NCBI GenBank assembly: GCA_051954695.1
Contig: JBQCHL010000018.1
Location: forward strand, 1-64,000
Direction of reading: 5' to 3'
Length of the DNA stretch: 64,000 nt
Source: Terrimonas_A sp051954695
Lineage (GTDB): Bacteria; Bacteroidota; Bacteroidia; Chitinophagales; Chitinophagaceae
The position numbers and the translations under genes were made by a program. How positions within the stretch are numbered: position 1 is the stretch's first letter; the number at the start of each line of letters is the position of its first letter. A model generated the notes under the pieces. It worked only from the letters and a program-made list of their open reading frames with translations, did not search any database and was not told where the DNA came from. Of the stretch, positions 8,684 through 16,179 are shown piece after piece.

Positions 8684-9013
8684 ATGGGACTTACAAAATC
8701 AGAGATATTCACAGATAAGCAGAACAGACTGGCTGGAATGTTGAAAGCACTTGCTCATCCTGCCCGGATTGCTATTATTCAGCACCTTGTTAAATCACAG
8801 GCTTGTATCTGTGGCGATCTGGTGGGTGAACTCGGCCTGGCACAAGCCACCATCAGCCAGCATTTAAAAGAATTGAAGAATGCCGGTCTTATCCAGGGAA
8901 CTATAGAAGGTACCAGTGTATGTTATTGCATTGATCCAAAAGTGTGGAAACAGTATAAGTCAGCACTGGAAAGTTTCTTTTCTGTGGAAGTCGCAAACAG
9001 TCAATGTTGTTGA
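8684..9013 (+). CDS. arsR: ArsR/SmtB-family metalloregulatory repressor
   Basis: A 109-residue winged-helix repressor. The core LKALAHPARIAIIQHLV is followed by SQACICGDLV, a two-cysteine element on the DNA-binding helix region like the ELCVCDL metal site of arsenite-sensing ArsR proteins. The recognition helix region is LAQATISQHLKELKNAGLI. The C-terminus ends in a Cys pair, possible extra thiol ligands. Arsenite binding is expected to release the repressor from the dyads at 8663-8680 and 9032-9047. It is first in a unit with arsM and a phosphoesterase and divergent from the sensor kinase. Confidence 0.93.
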   Translation: MGLTKSEIFTDKQNRLAGMLKALAHPARIAIIQHLVKSQACICGDLVGELGLAQATISQHLKELKNAGLIQGTIEGTSVCYCIDPKVWKQYKSALESFFSVEVANSQCC

Positions 9014-9031
9014 TTTTTTTTGAAATCATTG

Positions 9032-9047
9032 ATCGTAATATTACAAT
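9032..9047. promoter_or_regulatory. ArsR operator 2, upstream of arsM
   Basis: ATCGTAATATTACAAT is a 16 bp dyad with one mismatched pair, 12 bp before the arsM ATG and closely related to operator 1. It lies in the 46 bp gap between arsR and arsM, suggesting a second control point within the unit. Confidence 0.6.
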
Positions 9048-9059
9048 TAAACTTTTAAT

Positions 9060-9902
9060 ATGGAAACAGAGGAACAAATCAAAGAGATGGTAAAGCAGAA
9101 ATACACTGAGATCGCTTTACAGGACAAGGCCGAAAATGCATCTTCCTGTTGTGGTGCTGGCGGTTGTTCAACAGAGGTATACAATATTATGACAGATGAT
9201 TATGAAGGTATGGAAGGCTATAACGCCGATGCAGATCTGGGCCTTGGCTGCGGGCTTCCCACGCAGTTTGCTCAGATAAAGAAAGGCGATGTGGTGATCG
9301 ATCTGGGATCGGGAGCCGGTAATGATGCTTTTATTGCAAGGGCAGAAACAGGCGAGGCAGGTAAAGTGATCGGTATTGATTTTACACCAGCTATGATCGA
9401 AAAAGCGAGGATCAATGCAGAAAAGCTGGGATTTCATAATGTTGAGTTCAGGGAAGGGGATATTGAAAAAATGCCTGTAGCTGCTAATACAGCAGATGTG
9501 ATCGTCAGTAACTGTGTGCTTAACCTTGTCCCCAATAAAGCCGGGGTTTTAAAAGACATATTCAGGGTTTTGAAACCAGGTGCTCATTTCAGCATTTCTG
9601 ATATTGTGCTGGAAGGAGATTTACCCGCGAACATTCAACAGGCGGCGGAAATGTATGCAGGTTGTGTTTCCGGTGCTATCCAGAAAGAAACTTATCTTGA
9701 ATTGATAAAGCAAACCGGATTTGAAAATCTTACGGTGCAAAAGGAAAAAAGGATCATTGTTCCGGATGATATTTTGCTGAACTATCTTGGTACGGATGAG
9801 TTGAAGGAGTTCAAGAACAGCAGTACCGGCATTTTCAGCATAACGGTATATGCTCAAAAACCTTTGGAGAAATCATGCTGCGGACCAGATTGTTGTAACT
9901 GA
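9060..9902 (+). CDS. arsM: Arsenite S-adenosylmethionine methyltransferase
   Basis: ArsM methylates As(III) in the cytoplasm using S-adenosylmethionine, forming methylated and volatile arsenicals. The SAM-binding motif is VIDLGSGAGNDAFIA (about residues 79-93), followed by VIGIDFTPAMIEKAR. The three catalytic cysteines of the family appear as Cys64 (GLGCGLP), Cys152 (SNCVLNL) and Cys202 (AGCVSG). The 50-residue spacing of the last two matches characterised ArsM enzymes. Cys-rich clusters occur at the N-terminus (SSCCGAGGC) and at the C-terminus (SCCGPDCC), likely arsenic ligands. It sits 46 bp after arsR with its own ArsR-like operator. No arsenite pump or arsenate reductase gene lies nearby. 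Confidence 0.95.
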   Translation: METEEQIKEMVKQKYTEIALQDKAENASSCCGAGGCSTEVYNIMTDDYEGMEGYNADADLGLGCGLPTQFAQIKKGDVVIDLGSGAGNDAFIARAETGEAGKVIGIDFTPAMIEKARINAEKLGFHNVEFREGDIEKMPVAANTADVIVSNCVLNLVPNKAGVLKDIFRVLKPGAHFSISDIVLEGDLPANIQQAAEMYAGCVSGAIQKETYLELIKQTGFENLTVQKEKRIIVPDDILLNYLGTDELKEFKNSSTGIFSITVYAQKPLEKSCCGPDCCN

Positions 9903-9912
9903 TCTTATAGTT

Positions 9913-10686
9913 ATGAAGATTGTATTATTCAGTGATATCCATTCCAACCTTCCTGCGCTCGAAGCTTTCTTTAAAAGCGTAGAAGTGCAAAAGCCTGATG
10001 CGATTTATTGCCTGGGCGACCTGGTCGGTTATAATGTCTGGCCTAATGAGGTGATCAACGAGATCCGGAAACGTGGAATACCTACTATCGCAGGTAATTA
10101 TGACTTTGGCATTGGAAGGGCGGGCAATGATTGTGGTTGCGCCTACAAAACAGATGAAGAAAAGGCCAATGGTGCAATTTCCATCGCTTTCACCAATCAG
10201 ATCATAGGAGAAGAAGAACGGCATTATCTGCGTTGCCTGCCTGCGCATCTGAAAGTGGAATTTCAATTGAATAATGACAAACTTAATCTCCTGCTGGTGC
10301 ATGGCAGTCCCAGGCGGAACAATGAATACCTGTTTGAAGACAGGGAGGAGAAAAGTCTTCTGAGGATCATGCAGGGAGTGGATGCAGATATCATGTGTTT
10401 TGGACATACGCATAAACCTTATCATAGGATACTGTCTTCGGTATCTGGAGAAACTCAGCGCCACTTCCATGCTATAAATACCGGCTCGGTGGGTAAGCCC
10501 AAAGATGGGGATAGCAGAGGCGGATATGCAATTCTTTGTATTGACCACAACAGCAGTGTTCTGAAAAGAGATTCTATCAAGGTTGAGTTCATCAGGTTTG
10601 ATTATGATATAGAGAAAGCGGCGCGGGCAATTGAAAACAGCCCCTTGCCTGATACGTATGCAATGAGCCTCAGGAAAGGGGAGTAA
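9913..10686 (+). CDS. Calcineurin-like metallophosphoesterase
   Basis: This 257-residue protein carries the dinuclear metal motifs of metallophosphoesterases in order: FSDIHSN (DxH), CLGDLVGYN (GDxxG), IAGNYDFG (GNHD with His replaced by Tyr), LLVHGSP and CFGHTHKPY (GHxH). The start at 9913 places the first motif at residue 6, as is usual; an in-frame upstream ATG at 9850 lies inside arsM and is rejected. It resembles the small YfcE/MJ0936-like phosphodiesterases. It follows arsM by 10 bp, so co-expression with the arsenic genes is likely, but a role in arsenic metabolism is inference. The GNHD-to-GNYD change may alter activity. Confidence 0.85.
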   Translation: MKIVLFSDIHSNLPALEAFFKSVEVQKPDAIYCLGDLVGYNVWPNEVINEIRKRGIPTIAGNYDFGIGRAGNDCGCAYKTDEEKANGAISIAFTNQIIGEEERHYLRCLPAHLKVEFQLNNDKLNLLLVHGSPRRNNEYLFEDREEKSLLRIMQGVDADIMCFGHTHKPYHRILSSVSGETQRHFHAINTGSVGKPKDGDSRGGYAILCIDHNSSVLKRDSIKVEFIRFDYDIEKAARAIENSPLPDTYAMSLRKGE

Positions 10687-10758
10687 CCGGCCTCCTGAAC
10701 TGTCGGTATTATATCAGCAAAGGATAAGAAAATATTAAAGTTGTTCAGGATACCGGAA

Positions 10759-10766
10759 TAACTTTG
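10759..10766 (+). promoter_or_regulatory. TAnnTTTG -7 element deciding the start of the epimerase gene
   Basis: TAACTTTG is a perfect match with a TTG at 10741-10743 upstream as a possible -33 element. Transcription would start near 10772, so the TTG 10764 and ATG 10770 starts are not available. ATG 10785 is preferred. Confidence 0.55.
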
Positions 10767-10784
10767 GGCATGTTTGTCGGCACT

Positions 10785-11987
10785 ATGCAATCGTCTCAAC
10801 CATTCAAAGAGGAACTCTTCTCCATACTTCATTACTGGAAGCAAAATCTGCCCGATCCTGTACAAGGTGGTTTCTATGGCAGGATTGACGGGGATAATAT
10901 TCTTGATAAACAAGCTCCAAAGGGGGCGGTGTTGAATGCCCGGATACTTTGGTCTTTCTCTGCTGCGTTTAATGCATTCAAAGAACCAGCTTATTTATTA
11001 CAGGCGGAGAGAGCATTTGATTATATAACCCGCTTTTTTATTGACAAGCAATATGGCGGCACTTACTGGCTGCTTACCAGCAAGGGAGAAAAGCTAGATC
11101 CCAAAAAGCAGATATATGCACAGGCTTTTATGATCTACGCCCTGGCAGAGTATTACAAAGCCTCCGGTAACGATGAAGCTAAGAACGAAGCTATAAAAAT
11201 ATATCAGCTAATAGAGCAATATAGTTATGATCACGAGCATGGTGGTTATGGAGAAGCTTATGCCGAAGATTGGAGCTTGTTGCAGGATATGAGGCTTAGC
11301 GAAAAAGATGCCAACGAAAAGAAGACGATGAATACCCATCTTCATATTATTGAAGCATATACCAACCTGTACAGGATTTGGAAGGACGATGGGCTTAAAC
11401 AGAAGATTGTGGGACTGCTTCAGGTATTCAGCAATCATATCATTGACAGGAATAGCTCTCATCTTCATTTGTTCATGGACGAACGATGGGGTGTCCGATC
11501 TCCTGTTATTTCATATGGACATACCATTGAGGCTGCCTGGCTTTTGCAGGAAGCTGCTGAAACGATCGGGGAGGAAGAATGGATAAAATACACCCGCCAA
11601 AAAGCGGTGGACATGGCAAAGGCATCGCTGGAAGGCATGGATGCAGATGGTTCGATGCTTTATGAATATGACCGTGCTGCCGATCACTGGATAAAGGAAA
11701 AGCATTGGTGGGTGCAGGCAGAAGCAATGGTCGGCTTTCTGAATGCTTATTCGGTTAGCGGCAATCAGTTATTTTTAGATGGTTTCAATAAAGTATGGAA
11801 CTATACAAAAGAATATATTATCGATAATATGAAGGGTGAATGGTTCTGGGGAAGAACGGAGGATAATAAGCTGATGCATGGCCAGGATAAAGCAGGCATC
11901 TGGAAATGCCCTTATCATAATAGCAGGGCCATGTTGGAGATCATCAGGAGGTATGAGGTTGTATTTCCTGAAAGGGGAAAAGTATGA
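10785..11987 (+). CDS. Cellobiose 2-epimerase-like N-acylglucosamine 2-epimerase family protein
   Basis: This 400-residue (alpha/alpha)6-barrel enzyme of the AGE superfamily is closest in motif content to cellobiose 2-epimerases, which convert the reducing-end glucose of beta-1,4 disaccharides to mannose. Motifs seen are GGFYGRIDGDN, MNTHLHIIEAYTNLYR, SYGHTIEAAWLL, KHWWVQAEAMVGFLNA and WKCPYHNSR. They carry the His residues used for proton transfer and the Trp residues that line the sugar site. No signal peptide is visible, so it acts in the cytoplasm. It is convergent with the regulator gene at 12002 and lies next to the glycan locus, although it has its own promoter. The true substrate could be another oligosaccharide. 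Confidence 0.87.
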   Translation: MQSSQPFKEELFSILHYWKQNLPDPVQGGFYGRIDGDNILDKQAPKGAVLNARILWSFSAAFNAFKEPAYLLQAERAFDYITRFFIDKQYGGTYWLLTSKGEKLDPKKQIYAQAFMIYALAEYYKASGNDEAKNEAIKIYQLIEQYSYDHEHGGYGEAYAEDWSLLQDMRLSEKDANEKKTMNTHLHIIEAYTNLYRIWKDDGLKQKIVGLLQVFSNHIIDRNSSHLHLFMDERWGVRSPVISYGHTIEAAWLLQEAAETIGEEEWIKYTRQKAVDMAKASLEGMDADGSMLYEYDRAADHWIKEKHWWVQAEAMVGFLNAYSVSGNQLFLDGFNKVWNYTKEYIIDNMKGEWFWGRTEDNKLMHGQDKAGIWKCPYHNSRAMLEIIRRYEVVFPERGKV

Positions 11988-12001
11988 TTATTAGACTGGC
12001 A

Positions 12002-12775
12002 TTATTTTCTTTTCTCCGCTTTTTTAAGTGCCATATACTCCATAGGTGATATTCCAAATTGTTTAGTGAAGTTACGCCCAAAATGGGTTTGTGAGCTGAA
12101 TCCTGTCATTTCAGCCACTTCATAAACTTTGTAATCATGCTCAGCAAGCAACTCGGCAGCTTTTTTCAGCCGGGTGATATTGATGAGTTCATTGGGCGTG
12201 AGATTGGAAATCGCTTTGATCTTACGGTACAGGGTAGCCCGGCTCATATTCATGAAATCGGCCAGTTGGTCAACACTGAGCTCCATATTTTCAATATTCT
12301 GGTAAATGGCTTCATTCAATTCCTCAAGAAATTGTTCATCAGCTTTTGAATAGGCCATAGTATTGATATGCACCAATGGGCTGCTGGCAAAGAATTCCCT
12401 GATCTTGTTCCGGTTGGAAAGCAGATTGGCGATCTGTACCTGTAAGTGCTCGGGTGAAAAGGGTTTTTCGATATAAGCATCTGCACCCATTTCCAATCCT
12501 TCGATCTTTGATTGCAGGGTGTTTTTGGCTGTAAGCAGGATCACAGGGATATGGCTGTATTCAAAATTTGATTTGATGTTGCGGCACAACTCATAACCAT
12601 CCATCACCGGCATCATGATATCACTGATCACCAATTGAACAGGCTCATGCTGCAGGAGATCAAGTGCTTCCTGGCCGTTGAATGCTTTCAGCACAGTATA
12701 TTTTTCTCCCAGGTCCTCCGATATAAAATCGAGGATCTCTCCATTATCATCCACAAGCAGTATAACAGGTTTCAT
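12002..12775 (-). CDS. Response regulator with AraC-type DNA-binding domain
   Basis: A 257-residue regulator: a receiver domain (residues 1-125) with the acidic pocket LLVDDNG, phosphoacceptor Asp52 in VISDIMMPVMDGYE and Lys in YIEKPFSP. A C-terminal AraC family double helix-turn-helix (about 150-257) contains LSVDQLADFMNMSRATLYRKIK and the signature EVAEMTGFSSQTHFGRNF with GISPMEYM. In hybrid two-component systems these domains are fused to the kinase. Here they are a separate gene starting 8 bp after the kinase stop, so the two are co-transcribed. It presumably activates the divergent susC operon. Direct repeats at 16061-16089 are candidate binding sites. Confidence 0.93.
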   Translation of the reverse strand: MKPVILLVDDNGEILDFISEDLGEKYTVLKAFNGQEALDLLQHEPVQLVISDIMMPVMDGYELCRNIKSNFEYSHIPVILLTAKNTLQSKIEGLEMGADAYIEKPFSPEHLQVQIANLLSNRNKIREFFASSPLVHINTMAYSKADEQFLEELNEAIYQNIENMELSVDQLADFMNMSRATLYRKIKAISNLTPNELINITRLKKAAELLAEHDYKVYEVAEMTGFSSQTHFGRNFTKQFGISPMEYMALKKAEKRK

Positions 12776-12783
12776 ACTTTATT

Positions 12784-15700
12784 TTATCGGCCTAAATTAA
12801 ATTCTATTTCCTGGTGCACTGGCAGAGCCAGTACAAACATGTTCATATTGCCACTGGGCTCTTTAAGACATAATGTTCCTTTGTGCAATTCAGCCAGTGA
12901 GCGGGACAAAGCCAGCCCGATACCGGTACCGGATTGTTTTCCGTTTTCCTTTATCCGGAAAAAGCTTTCAAATATTTTTTCCTTCATATCAGCAGGGATC
13001 AGGTATCCATCGTTTTCTACTTCCACTTTGAATAATGTGTCCTGGTCGCCACCCGTGATCAGCTTGATATGAACTTTGCTTTCTGCATATTTAACTGCAT
13101 TGTCAAGCAGGTTACTCATGATCTTGTTGAAAGCCTCAGTATCTACATAAGCGTTGAACAAGGCAGGCGACTCCAGCGTAAAGGATAATCTTTTTTGCTC
13201 GGCAGCAGGCTTAAACCTGATATAAGCATCGGTGATAAGATCGGCAATATTGGCCTTTACGAAATTCAGGCTGAAGCCCTTGGTTTCTGTTTTACGAAAA
13301 TCCAGCAACTGCGTGGTCAGGTCAAGCAGGCGGTCAATATTGCGTTTCATGATCTGCAGGTTATTGCTCACAGCAGGAACAGAGTCGATCTGTTTCATCA
13401 CTTTTTCCATTGGCCCTTTGATCAATGTCAATGGTGTGCGGACCTCATGCGCCACATTTGTAAAGAACTCGATCTTGGCCTGGTATATCTCTTTTTCTTT
13501 TTCATGTTCCAGTATTTCCAGTTTGCGCCGGTTCTTTTCTTCGGTGCGGCGATGATAACTGCGTATCAGGAACAGTATGATCGCTGTTATAACAAGGGCA
13601 TACAACAGATAGGCCCAGATACTTGCCCAAATAGGCGGTAATATCTTAATTACCAGTGAAGCCGGTGTACACTTCCATTCACCGCCACTATTGCTGGCCT
13701 TTACAGTAAAGATATATGTGCCGGGCGACAGTTTGGTGAAATATGCCTTGCGATTGGTCTTCAGATAACTCCAGTCTTTGTTCAGCCCTTCCATTTTGTA
13801 GGCATATTCTGTCATGTCCGGTGCCGTATAACTCAATGCTGCAAAGTCAATGCTAAAGGAGCTTTGGTTATGGGTCAGCGTAATAGTATGGGTATAGGTG
13901 ATGGATTTCTGCAAAGGCGATCCTTCTTTATTAATGGCCAGTTCCTTATCATATACCTGGAACCCGGTAATGTATACAGGTAAAACAAAATCGTTTTTGA
14001 TGAATTCATCCGGATGAAAGCTGATCATTCCTTTTACACTGCCGAAATACATGCGGCCTTTGGGGTCTTTATAAGCGGAGTTGTAGTTGAATTGATCATT
14101 CAGCAATCCGTGTGCCCGGGTGAACACTGTTATATTACCATTGGCAGGTGTGAACCGTACCAGCCCTTTTGAAGTGCTTACCCAGAAATTATTTTGTCCA
14201 TCTTCCAGCATAGCATACATGATATTGCTGGGGAACCCGTTTTTAGTGGTATAGGTAGTGAAATGTTGCCTGGAAGCATCCAGTTTGCACAAGCCACCTT
14301 CCGTCGCTATCCATAGCTGCTGTCTGCTGTCTTCAAATATCCAGTTAACACGATTGCCTCCCAGGCTGCCAGGCTTCCCGGGTTCATACCTGAAATGTCC
14401 ACTGCGCCCGGTTTGCGGGTTGAACCAATGTACACCATCCGCATAAGTGCCAGCCCATATATTTCCAAAGTGATCTTCATACAGGATGGTATAAAAGTTT
14501 TCAGGAGCAGCTTCAATAAAATCAAAATTATCTTTCTGCTTATTATAATAAGACAATCCGCGGTCTGTACCTACAACAAGCTTTCCCTGTTTTGTTTTCA
14601 GGAAGCAATAAATAAAATCGCTGCGAAGATTGTGTGTGGCGGCGGAGTAATGCCGTAAAAAACGACCAGTCCTGATATCCAGTACATCCAGTCCGCGATG
14701 AAATGTGCCCACCCATAATTCATTTTCATATACCAGCAAGCCATGTATATTGGAAGAAGATACATGGTTCGGTGAAGAAGTGTTGAAATGAGTGAAGATG
14801 CCGGAACTCATTTGAAGCTTATTCAACCCCGCATCTTCAGTTCCGATCCACAGGTTACCATCATTGTCACGGACTATTTCGCGAACGGCATTACCACTAA
14901 TAGCGTTGCTGCCTGATTGCGGGAAGAATTTTTTAAAACTGGTGTATTGTTTTGGATAATAATTAATGCCACCAAAATAAGTGCCTGCCCAGATGCCCCC
15001 TTCCTTATCGCAACAAAAAGTATACACGGCATTATCTGAAATGGAGTAGGGGTTATTGTAATTTTTTTTCAGGTTTATATATTTGCCTGTCCTGTTATCG
15101 TAAATAAAAACACCTGATTCTGTTGCGATCCAGTATTCGTTATCAGACTGCCGGATAAAATCCCGTACAAAAATTTCCTGTTCATCGGCCGTATGATTAA
15201 GAATGTCTTTGTACAGACCGGTGCGTGTGTCAAAGAGTTTGGCGCCTTGCTTGGAAGTACCTACAAGGATACTGCCATTACCCGCATCATAAATTTTCTC
15301 AATCCAATTATTGACACCAGGGCCGCTATGGTCAAATACATTATAGCCGGTATTGGAAGGCCCATCCTGCAGCAACCGGTGAATGGTGCCGGTATTGGAA
15401 GAGACCCAGAGGTCTCCATTGGAGGTAGAGCAGACGGATGAAACATTCAGGTGGCCAGGTTGATCAAAAATTTTAAATGCACCTGTTTTCGGATGGTAAT
15501 AATATAGTATCAATCGGGAGATGAACCAGATGGCGCCTGTGGAGTCTTCCTGGATATCCAGTATTTCCGTGACAGGGGCTTTGCTTATCCTATGAAAACT
15601 TTCCGTTGTTCCATCATAGGAAAAAAGCCCGCGATCACAGCCTACCCATAAAACGCCGGCCCGGCCCTCATGCAAGCTGTAGATATAATTACTGCCGACG

Positions 15701-15951
15701 CTGGTTGAATCATCTGCATCGTTGCGAAAGATCTTGAACGAATAACCATCAAAACGGTTGAGCCCGTCTTTGGTGCCAAACCATAAAAAGCCGTTATGAT
15801 CCTGAAGACTACAGATAACAGCGTTGTTGGAGAGCCCGTTCTCCACCTGGTAATGGGTGAAATAATATGACTGGCCTTTCGCAAAGCTAACGCCGAAGGC
15901 CAGTAGCATGAGCATCAGCCAATATTTCATATAGCAGCCGGAAAATTTCAT
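12784..15951 (-). CDS. Periplasmic-propeller sensor histidine kinase (split hybrid two-component type)
   Basis: About 1055 residues. A signal peptide (MLMLLAFGVSFAKGQ) is followed by a large periplasmic region of repeated two-component regulator propeller units (for example NGFLWFGTKDGLNRFDG, DGNLWIGTEDAGLNKL). A Y_Y_Y domain comes next (YKMEGLNKDWSYL ... PGTYIFTVKASN), then one transmembrane helix (WASIWAYLLYALVITAII). The cytoplasmic HisKA has its His in TNVAHEVRTPLTLIKGP, and the HATPase domain carries NLLDNAVKYAES and GTGIGLALSRSLAELHKG. The architecture equals the sensor part of hybrid regulators of polysaccharide loci that detect oligosaccharides in the periplasm. The longest frame starts at GTG 15984; ATG 15951 or 15930 gives a better signal peptide. 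The response regulator follows as its own gene. Confidence 0.92.
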   Translation of the reverse strand: MKFSGCYMKYWLMLMLLAFGVSFAKGQSYYFTHYQVENGLSNNAVICSLQDHNGFLWFGTKDGLNRFDGYSFKIFRNDADDSTSVGSNYIYSLHEGRAGVLWVGCDRGLFSYDGTTESFHRISKAPVTEILDIQEDSTGAIWFISRLILYYYHPKTGAFKIFDQPGHLNVSSVCSTSNGDLWVSSNTGTIHRLLQDGPSNTGYNVFDHSGPGVNNWIEKIYDAGNGSILVGTSKQGAKLFDTRTGLYKDILNHTADEQEIFVRDFIRQSDNEYWIATESGVFIYDNRTGKYINLKKNYNNPYSISDNAVYTFCCDKEGGIWAGTYFGGINYYPKQYTSFKKFFPQSGSNAISGNAVREIVRDNDGNLWIGTEDAGLNKLQMSSGIFTHFNTSSPNHVSSSNIHGLLVYENELWVGTFHRGLDVLDIRTGRFLRHYSAATHNLRSDFIYCFLKTKQGKLVVGTDRGLSYYNKQKDNFDFIEAAPENFYTILYEDHFGNIWAGTYADGVHWFNPQTGRSGHFRYEPGKPGSLGGNRVNWIFEDSRQQLWIATEGGLCKLDASRQHFTTYTTKNGFPSNIMYAMLEDGQNNFWVSTSKGLVRFTPANGNITVFTRAHGLLNDQFNYNSAYKDPKGRMYFGSVKGMISFHPDEFIKNDFVLPVYITGFQVYDKELAINKEGSPLQKSITYTHTITLTHNQSSFSIDFAALSYTAPDMTEYAYKMEGLNKDWSYLKTNRKAYFTKLSPGTYIFTVKASNSGGEWKCTPASLVIKILPPIWASIWAYLLYALVITAIILFLIRSYHRRTEEKNRRKLEILEHEKEKEIYQAKIEFFTNVAHEVRTPLTLIKGPMEKVMKQIDSVPAVSNNLQIMKRNIDRLLDLTTQLLDFRKTETKGFSLNFVKANIADLITDAYIRFKPAAEQKRLSFTLESPALFNAYVDTEAFNKIMSNLLDNAVKYAESKVHIKLITGGDQDTLFKVEVENDGYLIPADMKEKIFESFFRIKENGKQSGTGIGLALSRSLAELHKGTLCLKEPSGNMNMFVLALPVHQEIEFNLGR

Positions 15952-16060
15952 AATAACTGAAACGAACTTACTCAAAAAATACACACAAGTGGTTGCTCAC
16001 GTAACATGACACTGGTTCAAGGCCTTTATAAACGATAATAAAATGCCTGGGCAGGCTTTT

Positions 16061-16089
16061 TGAGACGAATTGAGGAAAGAATGAGACGA
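16061..16089. promoter_or_regulatory. 8 bp direct repeats spaced 21 bp, candidate AraC-type activator site
   Basis: TGAGACGA occurs at 16061-16068 and again at 16082-16089, start to start 21 bp, two helical turns. Both copies lie in the 228 bp gap between the kinase gene and susC, about 100 bp upstream of susC. AraC-type proteins bind same-face direct repeats of this spacing. The link to the response regulator at 12002 is inference. Confidence 0.45.
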
Positions 16090-16179
16090 TCGGGCACTGG
16101 CTTTAAGCAGGAAAGGTTCAACTTAGATGCCAAATCGATCTGCTTTCCAAACCAAAATTTCTAACAAATAATTGCCATT

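Noticed and set aside
9850..9912. Upstream extension of the metallophosphoesterase
   Set aside because: It overlaps arsM coding sequence and adds no domain; ATG 9913 puts the DxH motif at the expected position.
16045..16061. Hairpin GCCTGGGCAGGC followed by five T in the susC leader, as an attenuator
   Set aside because: The stem is only 4-5 bp with a tight loop, and no transcription start is known upstream of it.
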